Below are positions 15,545 to 25,319 of a DNA stretch of 64,000 nucleotides, in pieces (position 1 is the stretch's first letter; the number at the start of each line of letters is the position of its first letter). The notes under the pieces are model-generated. The model was given only the letters and a program-made list of their open reading frames with translations. It did no database searches and had not been told where the DNA came from. Location: contig JBOHRQ010000005.1 in the NCBI GenBank assembly GCA_050732875.1, forward strand, positions 1 through 64,000, read 5' to 3'. A program made the translations under genes and the position numbers. This DNA comes from DASRVA01 sp050732875. Its GTDB lineage: Bacteria > Gemmatimonadota > Gemmatimonadetes > JACCXV01 > JAHWKZ01.

Positions 15545-17041
15545 ATGTCCGGCATCGTGATCCCCAAGCGTAACGGCCAGCGGCCGACCACGCTGGACGC
15601 GGTCGTCGTCGGCTCGGGTCCGAACGGCCTCGCGGGGGCGCTGGCCCTGTCCGGCGCTGGACACGCCGTCCGCGTGATCGAGGCGGAGGCGGAGCCGGGC
15701 GGCGGCCTGCGGACGGCTGAGCTCACGCTGCCGGGGTTCCGTCACGACGTCTGCTCGGCGATCCACCCGCTGGGCGTCGGCTCGCCGTTCCTGCGCACCT
15801 TGCCGCTCGGGAAGCACGGGCTCGAGTGGGTGCATCCACATGCCCCTCTGGCGCATCCGCTGCCCGGCGGAGGGGCCGCGATCCTCGAGCGATCGCTCGA
15901 CGAGACCGCGCGTGGGCTCGGACCCGACGGCGACGCCTGGCGTTCGTTGATGGGACCGCACGTGAAAGCGTGGCCCGACATCGAGGCGGACGTGCTCGGA
16001 CCACCGCGCCCGCCCCGCCATCCCATCGCCATGGCCCGTTTCGCGAGGCATGCCCTGCGCTCGGCCGAGGCCGTCGGGCGCCGCTTCCGGGGCGAGAAGG
16101 CAGCGGCCCTCTGGGCCGGTCTCGCCGCCCACTCGATGCGGGGACTGGACCGCCCGCTGACGGCCGGGATCGGGCTCATGCTGACGGTTCTCGCCCATCG
16201 CGTCGGGTGGCCGTTCCCTCGCGGTGGTTCCGACCGGCTGGCCCTGGCCATGGCGTCGCTCCTGGCGGAGCGGGCGGGGGAGATCTTGCTCGGCCAGCGC
16301 ATCGAGTCGCTGGACGACGTCCCGACCGCCAACGCGGTCCTGCTCGACGTCACGCCCCGACAGCTCCTGCGGATCGCCGGGGAGAGACTTCCGCCCGGCT
16401 ACCGGCGGAGCCTGGCCGGTTTCCGTTACGGCACGGCGGCCTTCAAGGTCGACTGGGCGCTGGACGGTCCGATCCCATGGCTCGCCGAGGAGTGCGGCCG
16501 GGCGGGGACCGTGCACGTCGGGGGGACGGCGGCCGAGATCGCGGCCGGCGAGAAGGCCGTTGAGCGCGGGGAGCATCCCGAACAGCCCTTCGTTCTGCTC
16601 GCCCAGCCTTCCCTCTTCGACTCCGAGCGCGCGCCCGAGGGACGCCATATCGGGTGGAGCTACTGCCACGTGCCCAACGGCTCGACCGTTGACATGACCG
16701 AGCGGATCGAGCGCCAGGTCGAGCGCTTCGCGCCGGGCTTCGGGGAACGCATCCTGGCCCGGCACATCATGGGACCCGCGGAGCTGGAAGCCCACAACGC
16801 CAACCTCGTGGGTGGCCACATCAACGGCGGCATCCAGGATCTCCGCCAGACCTTCGCCCGACCGGTCGCGAGACTGGATCCGTATTCGACGCCCGTTCCG
16901 GGGGTCTACATCTGCTCATCTTCGACTCCGCCGGGCGGCGGGGTTCATGGGATGTGCGGCTACCACGCCGCGCAGTCGGCGCTCCGCGGATCACTGGCCG
17001 GGCGTGGTCCGACCCGGGTCTTCATGCCCGCGGGGCCGTGA
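15545..17041 (+). CDS. FAD-dependent phytoene-desaturase-like oxidoreductase
   Basis: The 498-residue protein has the dinucleotide-binding motif VVGSGPNGLAGAL (glycines 23, 25 and 28) followed by the acidic end of the second strand (VIEAEAEPGGGLRTAE), as in CrtI/carotenoid-desaturase-like NAD(P)/FAD proteins. The C-terminal flavin-binding motif appears as PGVYICSSSTPPGGGVHGMCGYHAA. Many bacteria have this family outside carotenoid clusters, so a carotenoid substrate is not implied; no other carotenoid gene is nearby. It lies in line with the hydrolase-like gene that follows 19 bp later and may be co-transcribed. Confidence 0.85.
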   Translation: MSGIVIPKRNGQRPTTLDAVVVGSGPNGLAGALALSGAGHAVRVIEAEAEPGGGLRTAELTLPGFRHDVCSAIHPLGVGSPFLRTLPLGKHGLEWVHPHAPLAHPLPGGGAAILERSLDETARGLGPDGDAWRSLMGPHVKAWPDIEADVLGPPRPPRHPIAMARFARHALRSAEAVGRRFRGEKAAALWAGLAAHSMRGLDRPLTAGIGLMLTVLAHRVGWPFPRGGSDRLALAMASLLAERAGEILLGQRIESLDDVPTANAVLLDVTPRQLLRIAGERLPPGYRRSLAGFRYGTAAFKVDWALDGPIPWLAEECGRAGTVHVGGTAAEIAAGEKAVERGEHPEQPFVLLAQPSLFDSERAPEGRHIGWSYCHVPNGSTVDMTERIERQVERFAPGFGERILARHIMGPAELEAHNANLVGGHINGGIQDLRQTFARPVARLDPYSTPVPGVYICSSSTPPGGGVHGMCGYHAAQSALRGSLAGRGPTRVFMPAGP

Positions 17042-17060
17042 CGCCGGGGATCGAGTCGCC

Positions 17061-18014
17061 GTGAAGCGCCGGATGAGGACGGACGGGTACACCGTTCTCG
17101 TGTGGGTCCCGCGTGTGGCCCTGCTCTTGGTGGGCCTTTTCCCGGCGCTGACCATGATGGGCCTCCCCCCGGCGCGCGCCGGAGCCCCGCTCGCGCCGCC
17201 GGTCCGTCTGCCGTCCCAGCCGCCCGAACTCTACTTCGAGGCGGACGGTGAGGGACCGACGATCGTCTTCGTGCCCGATTGGGCGGGCGACTCCTCGGTC
17301 TGGTTCCGGATCCTTCCGCTCCTCCGGGACGGCCACCGGCTCGTGCGATACGATCCACGCGGACAGGGTCGATCGGAGGCCCCGGAGGACGGCGATTACT
17401 CGGTGGAGGCGCATCGAGACGATCTCTTTCGGGTGATGGACGCGCTCGACGTCGAGACCGCGGACATCGTGGCAGCCGGGCTGGGCTGTCGGATCGCGAT
17501 CAAGGCCGCGCTCGCGCGCCCGGAGCGGTTCGCGTCGCTGACCCTGATCGAGCCTCACCTGGCCTGGACGAACGACGAGGCCTCCTTCTGGGGGCGGTTT
17601 CTGCAGGCGTGGGAGAGGACCGGCCGGCCCTCGCTCGGCGAGTACGCCGCCGTCATCGTGGGTCACCGGTTCGACGAGCAGTTCGTGATCCGCGAGCGCT
17701 GGATCGTCGACTTCTATGACCTCCTCCTTCGGCGCCAGGATCCGGAGGAGCTGATCGCCTCACTGAGGACATGGCTTTCCTCGGTCCTGGCCCTGCCCGA
17801 TTCGCGGAACCCCGTTCCCGTGCTCATCGTGCGGGGCGGCGGGCCCGGCGACATCGAGCCCCTGGGCGACCCCCGTATCCGGGCCACTTTTTCGTACACA
17901 CGCCGGGTCTGGATCCCGGAGGCCGGCCGGACCCCACAGATCGAAACCCCCCGCGAGCTCGTCGAGCGGATCGGTGAGCGGTGGGTGGCACTGGGGCAGC
18001 GGGATTCCATGTAA
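17061..18014 (+). CDS. Alpha/beta-hydrolase-fold protein lacking nucleophile Ser and catalytic His
   Basis: The 317-residue product has an N-terminal hydrophobic segment (signal or anchor) and an alpha/beta-hydrolase domain with FVPDWAGDSSVW, YDPRGQGRS and ARPERFASLTLIEP. The nucleophile elbow normally reads VGHSMGG; here it is VAAGLGC, placing Gly140 where Ser should be. The usual GH near the C-terminus is AGR (Arg290), so the catalytic His is also absent. It is therefore probably not a hydrolase and may bind ligands or proteins. The GTG at 17061 has a purine-rich stretch upstream; ATG 17073 is the alternative. It is the last gene before the rRNA operon. Confidence 0.8.
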   Translation: MKRRMRTDGYTVLVWVPRVALLLVGLFPALTMMGLPPARAGAPLAPPVRLPSQPPELYFEADGEGPTIVFVPDWAGDSSVWFRILPLLRDGHRLVRYDPRGQGRSEAPEDGDYSVEAHRDDLFRVMDALDVETADIVAAGLGCRIAIKAALARPERFASLTLIEPHLAWTNDEASFWGRFLQAWERTGRPSLGEYAAVIVGHRFDEQFVIRERWIVDFYDLLLRRQDPEELIASLRTWLSSVLALPDSRNPVPVLIVRGGGPGDIEPLGDPRIRATFSYTRRVWIPEAGRTPQIETPRELVERIGERWVALGQRDSM

Positions 18015-18045
18015 GTCTTGGCGGTGCAGCAGGTTAAGGCCACAT

Positions 18046-18061
18046 AGTACGATATCGTACT
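18046..18061. promoter_or_regulatory. 16-bp perfect palindrome upstream of rRNA promoters
   Basis: AGTACGATATCGTACT is a perfect palindrome 31 bp after the hydrolase-like gene and about 120 bp before the first candidate rRNA promoter. There is no T-run. It could be a protein-binding site for rRNA control or a weak hairpin end for the gene upstream. Confidence 0.4.
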
Positions 18062-18178
18062 GACGAGTCGGGCCCCCGATGTGTCCTGCTCGCGACAAGG
18101 TCGAGCTAGCCGCTCCGCGGTGCCCGGGTTTGCCTCTTTGGGCCGGGGACTCGTGACCCGGTCGCAAGAGGATCCCGT

Positions 18179-18207
18179 TTGACCGCAGGCCCGGGAACCG
18201 GTAAATT
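18179..18207 (+). promoter_or_regulatory. rRNA promoter P1 (candidate)
   Basis: TTGACC at 18179, a 17-bp spacer and TAAATT at 18202 form a good sigma-70-type promoter facing the 23S gene. The spacer contains CCCGGG, as does that of P2 120 bp downstream. The 18015-18178 stretch before it holds no gene. Confidence 0.55.
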
Positions 18208-18298
18208 CTCTCCACTTCGAGATGACTTCCCATCGGCGTTGCGATCCAACAGGATCGGGGCGCCACCGGGTAGCGGGTGAGCATGAATCTCCCGCCAT

Positions 18299-18327
18299 TT
18301 GACGATTCCCGGGCGGAAGCGTATCTT
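18299..18327 (+). promoter_or_regulatory. rRNA promoter P2 (candidate)
   Basis: TTGACG at 18299, a 17-bp spacer and TATCTT at 18322 lie 32 bp upstream of the pre-23S processing stem, so transcripts would start just before it. This shows the 23S gene has its own promoter rather than being the tail of a 16S-23S operon. Confidence 0.6.
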
Positions 18328-18364
18328 GATGATCCCTCGAAAAACGCATCGGGGCCCGCTCTTT

Positions 18365-18383
18365 GACAATTGAAGTGTCTGTC
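18365..18383 (+). repeat. Pre-23S processing stem, 5' strand
   Basis: GACAATTGAAGTGTCTGTC is exactly complementary to 22884-22902 after the 23S gene. The pairing continues outward (CCGCTCT on this side against AGAGCGG on the other) with a 2-nt bulge. Such a long stem around pre-23S RNA is the usual RNase III substrate. Confidence 0.85.
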
Positions 18384-20220
18384 CTAATAGCAAAAGCCGA
18401 AAAACCTCTCTCGAGGATTTTGGTCAAGCTACCAAGGGCGCACGGTGAATGCCTTGGCTCGAGCAGGCGAAGAAGGACGTGGTAAGCTGCGATAAGCCCC
18501 GGGGAGCTGCAAACAAGCTTTGATCCGGGGATTTCCGAATGGGGCAACCCCCGCGCTTCATCGCGCGGTATCCGCCGGCTGAATTCATAGGCCGGTGGAG
18601 GCCAACCCGGGGGACTGAAACATCTAAGTACCCGGAGGAAGAGAAAGCAACCGCGATTCCGTGAGTAGCGGCGAGCGAAAGCGGAACAGCCCAAACCGGT
18701 GTGGTGTCAAGCCTGCAAGCGTTGCCACATCGGGGTCGTGGGAACTGCGAGGAGGCCGTTGCAGCGGTTTCCGGGAGTCACAAAGGCGATCGCTAGCCGA
18801 ATCATCCTGGAAAGGTGACCCAGAGAAGGTGAAAGTCCTGTAGGCGAAAGCGACTCGCTCTCCCGCGGCAGTTTCCCAAGTAATGCGGGACCCGAGAAAT
18901 CCTGCATGAATTCGCGAGGACCATCTCGTAAGGCTAAACACTCGCTCGAGACCGATAGCGAACCAGTACCGTGAGGGAAAGGTGAAAAGGACTCCTGACG
19001 GAGAGTGAAATAGAACCTGAAACCGTGTGCCTACAAGCTGTAGGAGGTTGGCCGGCCTTCGGGTCGGTACGACTGACTGCGTGCCTTTTGCATAATGAGC
19101 CGGCGAGTTGCTGCTACGTAGCGAGCTTAAGGGGAAACCCCCCGAAGGCGTAGCGAAAGCGAGTCCGAAATGGGCGACTGAGTTGCGTGGCGCAGACCCG
19201 AAGGGTGGTGATCTACCCATGGCCAGGTTGAAGCGGAGGTAACACTCCGTGAAGGACCGAACCGGTGAAGGTTAAAAACTTCTCGGATGAGCTGTGGGTA
19301 GGGGTGAAAGGCTAATCAAACCACCTGATAGCTGGTTCTCCCCGAAAGATATTTTGGTATCGCCTCGCGAATGAGTGTGCCGGAGGTAGAGCACTGGATG
19401 GGCTAGGGGCCCTACCAGGTTACCAAACCCAACCAAACTCCGAATGCCGGTCACATGCTTCGCGGGAGGCAGCTGCTGGGGGATAAGCTCCAGTGACGAG
19501 AGGGAAACAACCCAGACCGACAGCTAAGGTCCCCAAGTTCTGGCTAAGTGACAAAGGATGTGGATTTGCACAGACAACTGGGAGGTTGGCTTAGAAGCAG
19601 CCATTCCTTGAAAGAGTGCGTAACAGCTCACCAGTCAAGTGGATCCGCGCCGATAATTCACGGGACTCAAGCCAGGCGCCGAAGCTTCGGGTTGTGGCGG
19701 TCTGCGGACCGCTGCAGCGGTAGGGGAGCGTTCCATGCGGGCAGAAGTCATGCCGGAAGGCGTGGTGGACTGCATGGAAGTGATGATGCCGGCACGAGTA
19801 GCGATAATGAGGGTGAGAAACCCTCACGCCGAAAACCCAAGGGTTCCTGAGGAAGGCTAATCCGCTCAGGGTCAGTCGGAGCCTAAGGCGAGGCCGAAAG
19901 GCGTAGCCGATGGGAAACAGGTCAACATTCCTGTACCAGTCTGTGCGCGTTATGAGCTATGGGGTGACGCAGAGGTGAATCCCCATCCGGTGATGGATGT
20001 CCGGGTGCAAGGCTGTACGGAGGTCGGGTAGGCAAATCCGCCCGATCAATCCCGAGAGCCGATGCGGAGGGCCACCAGGCCCACAAAAGGGGAATAAGCT
20101 GACTGCCAGGAAAAACCTCTATGCCAGTTCACAGGCTGACCGTACCGTAAACCGACGCAGGTGGGTGGGGAGAGAATCCCAAGGCGCTCGAGAGAACTCT
20201 GGCTAAGGAACTCGGCAAAA

Positions 20221-20251
<31 letters not shown>

Positions 20252-20307
20252 GGGTGGGTGAACACCTTGCGTGGTAAGCCTGCCCGGGCCGCAGAGAATC
20301 GGCCCAA

Positions 20308-20338
<31 letters not shown>

Positions 20339-20460
20339 TAAGTCGTGAAGACGACGTATAGGGTCTGACGCCTGCCCGGTGCCGGAAGGTTAAGGGGAGC
20401 GGTTAGGGTTTCGGCCCGAAGCTGCAAACTGAAGCCCCGGTAAACGGCGGCCGTAACTAT

Positions 20461-20848
20461 GGTGCAAGGACCACCGTAGTTCCGAGAACAAATCTGGCTA
20501 TATGCTGGGACACCCGGTTGATGCACCGGTACTCGCCACTAGGCTGATGCGGCCGAAGAAGGTGGCAGTGAAAATCCGGTGCGGACGGGCAATCAGCAGG
20601 AAAGGCTCGAATGCTCGAGGTCAATCGCATCCAAGTTTGACCGAGAGCTGGCTTTCGATTCCCACGAAGGGAAGCGGAGGATGCGCGGGCGAGACGCTCT
20701 TCGTCCGGTTCGAGAATCCTCAGAGACTGCACGCCAGACCGCCGGCGCCTGCCGGCGGATGATACAGTCCGGACTGCATGGCAACATGCAGAGCGCGGCA
20801 GAAATGATCGCGCCCACCGTCACGCCCGTGACGGTGAGTAACAAATCG
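20461..20848 (+). ncRNA. Group I intron 1 in 23S rRNA, insertion after U1917
   Basis: The 388-nt insert starts after ...GGCCGTAACTAT and ends in G before AACGGT. P1 can be drawn: the exon AACUAU pairs with internal guide GUAGUU at 20476-20481, ending in the expected U-G wobble. Core-like segments are AATCAGCAGGAAAG at 20591, CCTCAGAGACT near 20726 and ACAGTCCG near 20764, followed by a CTGCATGGCAACATGCAG hairpin. No protein is encoded. L1917 is also the site of a Coxiella burnetii 23S intron. Confidence 0.88.
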
Positions 20849-20854
20849 AACGGT

Positions 20855-21084
20855 CAACCTTAGAGGCCGTTCTGAAATCCGGCTATATGCTGGAAACTCC
20901 GTCGAATCCGGCGCTACCAGCCTGACGCCAGTCGGGCGGTGACAATGCGACCGGTGCGGACAATCAGCAGGAAAGACCGGTGATCGGTCAATCGATCGCC
21001 GGAATCCTCAGAGGCCATACGCCGGACACGCACTGCGTGAAGAGATGGTCCGATCTGCATGGCGACATGCAGCTAACACAAATG
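20855..21084 (+). ncRNA. Group I intron 2 in 23S rRNA, insertion after U1923
   Basis: The 230-nt insert starts after the micro-exon AACGGT and ends in G before CCTAAGGTAGCG. Its guide GCCGUU at 20866-20871 pairs with all six nucleotides of the micro-exon, again ending in U-G. It shares with intron 1 the segments GGCTATATGCTGG, AATCAGCAGGAAAG (20962), CCTCAGAG and a near-identical terminal hairpin, so the two are relatives. Position 1923 is where the Chlamydomonas chloroplast intron with I-CeuI sits. It is compact and has no reading frame. Confidence 0.87.
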
Positions 21085-21885
<801 letters not shown>

Positions 21886-22165
21886 AAGTTCCGACCTGCA
21901 CGAATGGCGTAACGACTTGGGCGCTGTCTCGGCCAGAGACTCGGTGAAACTGCAGTATCGGTGAAGATACCGATTACCCGCGACAGGACAAAAAGACCCT
22001 GTGCACCTTTACTACAACCTGATATTGGGTTCTAGTTGGTCTTGTGTAGGATAGGTGGGAGGCTATGAAGCGCGGGCGCTAGCCCGCGTGGAGCCAACCG
22101 TGAAATACCACCCTTGGTCAATTGGAATTCTAACCCGCGGCCGTGAAGCCGGCCGGGGGACAGTG

Positions 22166-22199
<34 letters not shown>

Positions 22200-22403
22200 C
22201 AAAGAGTAACGGAGGCGCGCAAAGGTTCCCTCAGTGCGGTCGGTAATCGCACGTAGAGTGTAAAGGCAGAAGGGAGCTTGACTGCGAGACATACAGGTCG
22301 AGCAGATGCGAAAGCAGGCCTTAGTGATCCGGCGGTTGTGAATGGAAACGCCGTCGCTCAACGGATAAAAGGTACGCCAGGGATAACAGGCTTATCTCCC
22401 CCG

Positions 22404-22505
<102 letters not shown>

Positions 22506-22670
22506 TACGCGAGCTGGGTTTAGAACGTCGTGAGACAGTTCGGTCTGTATCCGTCGCGGGCGGAGGACACTTGAGGGGTTCTAACCTTAGTACGAGAGGA
22601 CCGGGTTGGACGCACCGCTGGTGTACCTGTTGTGGCGCCAGCCGCAGCGCAGGGTAGCTATGTGCGGATG

Positions 22671-22703
<33 letters not shown>

Positions 22704-22883
22704 TGCCCCGAGATTAGGTGTCCCGCGGCGCAAGCCGCCTGAAGGGCCGTGGGAGACGACCACGTTGATAGGCCGCAGGTGCAAGCACAGAAATGTGTTC
22801 AGCCGAGCGGTACTAATCGCCCGTGAGGCTTGACCAACTTCTTCTTGAGAGGTTCAACGGCTCCGGTCGCTTCGGCGATCGGC

Positions 22884-22902
22884 GACAGACACTTCAATTG
22901 TC
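22884..22902 (+). repeat. Pre-23S processing stem, 3' strand
   Basis: GACAGACACTTCAATTGTC is the exact reverse complement of 18365-18383. It lies 48 bp after the mature 23S end and before the 5S gene. Confidence 0.85.
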
Positions 22903-22974
22903 AGAGCGGCCCTGCGTTTTCGAGGGCGGCTATCGGAGATCGGCGATCGCCGCGAGCGGCGGTCGTCTTCGGTT

Positions 22975-23090
<116 letters not shown>

Positions 23091-23098
23091 CTTTCAAG

Positions 23099-23128
23099 AG
23101 GCCCCCGTGCCGGAAGGTGCGGGGGCCT
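23099..23128 (+). terminator. Terminator of the 23S-5S operon
   Basis: AGGCCCCCG at 23099 pairs with CGGGGGCCT ending at 23128 around a 12-nt loop, starting 8 bp after the 5S gene. The trailing sequence TCGTGTTGTG is only moderately T-rich. The next 200 bp show no gene. Confidence 0.8.
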
Positions 23129-23342
23129 TCGTGTTGTGTGCCAGGGGATGGTAGACGGTGAAGAGGTCCGTCGCGCTTGATCGCGTTCGAGACCGGCCCC
23201 AGAGCGTCCATCCCTGCCGGGAGGTGGCGTGGTCGGGGCTGTAATCCCAGATCGCACACGTGCTCTTGTAAGGCCGGGGCTCACGATAGTACTTGTACCC
23301 CGTAGGGGATACACAGAGAAGCAGAAAGTGAGGATTGATTTG

Positions 23343-23609
23343 GTGACCAAGAAGAGTGCCTATGTCCGGGCCCGCACCGAGCCCGAGCTGAAGAAGCGAG
23401 CCGAGGCGGTTTTCCGCCATGTCGGCCTTACGCCCTCGGATGCCATCAACATGCTGTATCGCCAAGCAGCCTTGCGAGGCGAGGTGCCTATCGAGCTAAA
23501 GCTTCCCAATGAAGTAACACGCCGAGCGATTGAGGATGCCCGATCCGGTCGGAAACTGATAGAAGCCAAGACAGCAAAGGAATTATTCGCGCTCCTCGAG
23601 GCTGAATAG
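23343..23609 (+). CDS. dinJ: RelB/DinJ-family antitoxin
   Basis: The 88-residue protein reads VTKKSAYVRARTEPELKKRA, then FRHVGLTPSDAINMLYRQA, the typical RelB/DinJ N-terminus with a ribbon-helix-helix DNA-binding fold, and ends in a charged, toxin-binding tail (AKELFALLEAE). The GTG at 23343 gives the family-typical start; a longer frame begins at 23229 but adds non-homologous sequence over the rRNA operon's downstream region. The gene is intact and is followed immediately by a frameshifted YafQ-like toxin gene, the standard dinJ-yafQ order. Such antitoxins bind their own promoter; no operator was recognised. Confidence 0.88.
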   Translation: MTKKSAYVRARTEPELKKRAEAVFRHVGLTPSDAINMLYRQAALRGEVPIELKLPNEVTRRAIEDARSGRKLIEAKTAKELFALLEAE

Positions 23610-23886
23610 TTGACGAGACGAAGCCCGCGCGCGACGCGTCAGTTCAAGAAGGACTGGCACCGGATGAAAGCGCGCGGCCTGCATTTGACCACGCTCCGTG
23701 ACGTTCATGACTGAGCTGATCACCGGGGAGACACTCGAGTTAAACCGACGGCCCCATCCCCTCAAGGGGGAGTACTGGGATTGCATGGAGTGCCACCTGG
23801 GTGGCGATTGGCTCCTCATCTGGCAGCAGATCGAGGACGAAATCGTGTTCGTGCGGACCGGCACGCACGAGGATCTGTTTGGATAG
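23610..23886 (+). pseudogene. yafQ: YafQ-type mRNA interferase toxin, broken by one +1 frameshift
   Basis: A TTG directly after the antitoxin stop opens LTRRSPRATRQFKKDWHRMKARGLHL and runs into a TGA at 23712. The rest of the protein, ELITGETLELNRRPHPLKGEYW through ECHLGGDWLLIWQQIEDEIVF and RTGTHEDLFG, continues in the next frame. Removing the T at 23712 (GAC T GAG) restores a normal 91-residue YafQ. The C-terminal part retains the His and acidic residues of RelE/YafQ ribosome-dependent RNases. As written, no toxin is made from one frame. It parallels the broken VapC at 11.4 kb. Confidence 0.82.
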
Positions 23887-23898
23887 ATTCCGAGGGTC

Positions 23899-24364
23899 TC
23901 AGACCCTAGAGGAAATCGCCGCCTGCGTGAACAGCGCGCTCGGCAACCCCACCCCCAGCATATGGATCAGCAGGCCGTTGACGACCACGGGCCACGTCTT
24001 GGTCCCGACGACGACCGCCGAGAGCGGTACCACGACCACGTTCATGACGGCGTAGACGAGAAGGCCATAGAGCGGGCCGAACAGGAACGGCCGCCGGGCA
24101 AGGATGGGAAGCCGCCGGCTTGCAACGAAGTAGGTCGTCACGATACCGAACGCGATGAAGAAGTGGAGCAGCACGCCGAGCGCCGCGGTCCCCGCCCCGC
24201 CTTCGTACGCCGCCCGTCCCAGCAGCCCCGATGCGATGCTCTGTGGAATCAGGATCGGGGGCGACGCCCCGGAGGCCGAAGAAGACGAGCGCATCGAGCA
24301 GATCGAGGATGCCGACGACCAGGGTCCCGTAGAGGATCGCCCGCCCCGGGGACATCCGGATCAT
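23899..24364 (-). pseudogene. Small multi-pass membrane protein with a +1 frameshift
   Basis: The 5' part, from ATG 24364, reads MIRMSPGRAILYGTLVVGIL and DLLDALVFFGLRG; the 3' part, in the next frame, reads ILIPQSIASGLLGRAAYEGG and then several hydrophobic segments to SSRV. Deleting one C from the CCCCC run near 24266 joins them into a protein of about 154 residues with four membrane segments. Function is unknown; it resembles widespread small inner-membrane proteins with a conserved IASGLLG region. The ATG overlaps the TGA of the upstream DNA glycosylase gene as ATGA. Because the break is in a homopolymer, an assembly error is a real alternative. Confidence 0.65.
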
Positions 24365-25065
24365 CGAGCCCGGTCCGTGTGCCAGAGCCAGAGGTCGGCC
24401 CAGTAGGCGAGCCCGCACCACTGTCCCCACTTCTCGTAGACCCCGAGCATCCGCGCGTCGGTCACGGGCTTCCGCGCGCGCGGAAAGTACTTCTGCCGCA
24501 CGAAGCTGCGGAAGGCGGTATCGATCCCAATCCGGTCGAAGCGGCCGAGCAGCATGAGGACGTGGGCGGTGGCATAGGGACCGAGGCCGGGGACCCGCCC
24601 GACCTCGGCCTCGAGGTCGGCGGTCGTCCCGTCCCATGCCTCCCAGCGGTGGAGATCGATCTCGCCCTCGGAGACCGCCTCGGCGAAGCCGGCCAGGTAG
24701 GGCGCCCGGTATCCCCAGCGCCCTTTGGACGCCAACCGCTTCGCACCGATCCCGGTCACCTCGTCCGGGCACGGGAACTCCTTCCCGCCCGTCATCCCGA
24801 CCAGGTTCCGCACCATCGCCACCGTGCCGCCCCAGGTGGTGTTCGTGGTGGCGAGGATCTTGACGACGTCCTCGAAAAGGGTGGGTGAGCGGAGCAGGCG
24901 GCCGAAGCCGCGGCCGACGGCCGCGGCGAACCCGTCGCCCGCCGCTTGCGCGAGCGCCTCGAACTCGATCAGATCCCGGTCGAGCTGGAGCATGCGGATC
25001 AGGTCCCGCTCCACGACCACCCAGCCCGCGTGATCCAGCCCGCGCCGGCTTCCACGGCCGCCCAC
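24361..25065 (-). CDS. HhH-GPD DNA glycosylase (3-methyladenine/8-oxoguanine type)
   Basis: The protein contains SPTLFEDVVKILATTNTTW and MVRNLVGMTG, then the helix-hairpin-helix VPGLGPYATAHVLMLLGRFD followed by IGIDTAF with the catalytic Asp. This is the base-excision HhH-GPD family, close to AlkA/OGG-like enzymes that remove alkylated or oxidised bases. The given GTG start is the first canonical one, but coding clearly continues upstream in the same frame: FDFRTTACSHGWRLLAPFAWDD, a family-typical N-terminus, is encoded near 25230-25160. The only candidate start before that is a CTG at 25323 overlapping the upstream gene's TGA. The true length is therefore probably near 300 residues. Confidence 0.85.
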   Translation of the reverse strand: MGGRGSRRGLDHAGWVVVERDLIRMLQLDRDLIEFEALAQAAGDGFAAAVGRGFGRLLRSPTLFEDVVKILATTNTTWGGTVAMVRNLVGMTGGKEFPCPDEVTGIGAKRLASKGRWGYRAPYLAGFAEAVSEGEIDLHRWEAWDGTTADLEAEVGRVPGLGPYATAHVLMLLGRFDRIGIDTAFRSFVRQKYFPRARKPVTDARMLGVYEKWGQWCGLAYWADLWLWHTDRAR

Positions 25066-25319
25066 GATCCTGGCTCGGATCGGCCCGCCGCGACCCTCGG
25101 GCTGCTCGAGGTCGATCCGGGAGACGCCACCGGGGACGCGGAGGGGGCGGGAGAGCCGCCCCTCCCTGTCATCCCACGCGAACGGCGCCAGGAGGCGCCA
25201 CCCGTGGGAGCACGCCGTTGTGCGGAAGTCAAACCTCGGAGGGGTCCGGATCGACCTCTCGGTCGCGAGGCTGACGGTCGTCTGCCTGTTCGGAGACGCC
25301 GTAGTGGGCTGTGCCGGGC

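Noticed and set aside
20461..21084. Group II introns or simple intervening sequences as explanation for the 23S inserts
   Set aside because: Exon-U/intron-G boundaries, guide pairing ending in U-G and shared core segments fit group I; there is no GUGYG start or domain V of group II, and intervening sequences excised without ligation do not interrupt this conserved helix.
23893..23907. Short inverted repeat GGGTCTCAGACCC as a terminator
   Set aside because: The stem is only six base pairs and lacks a T-run; it may be chance between two convergent broken genes.
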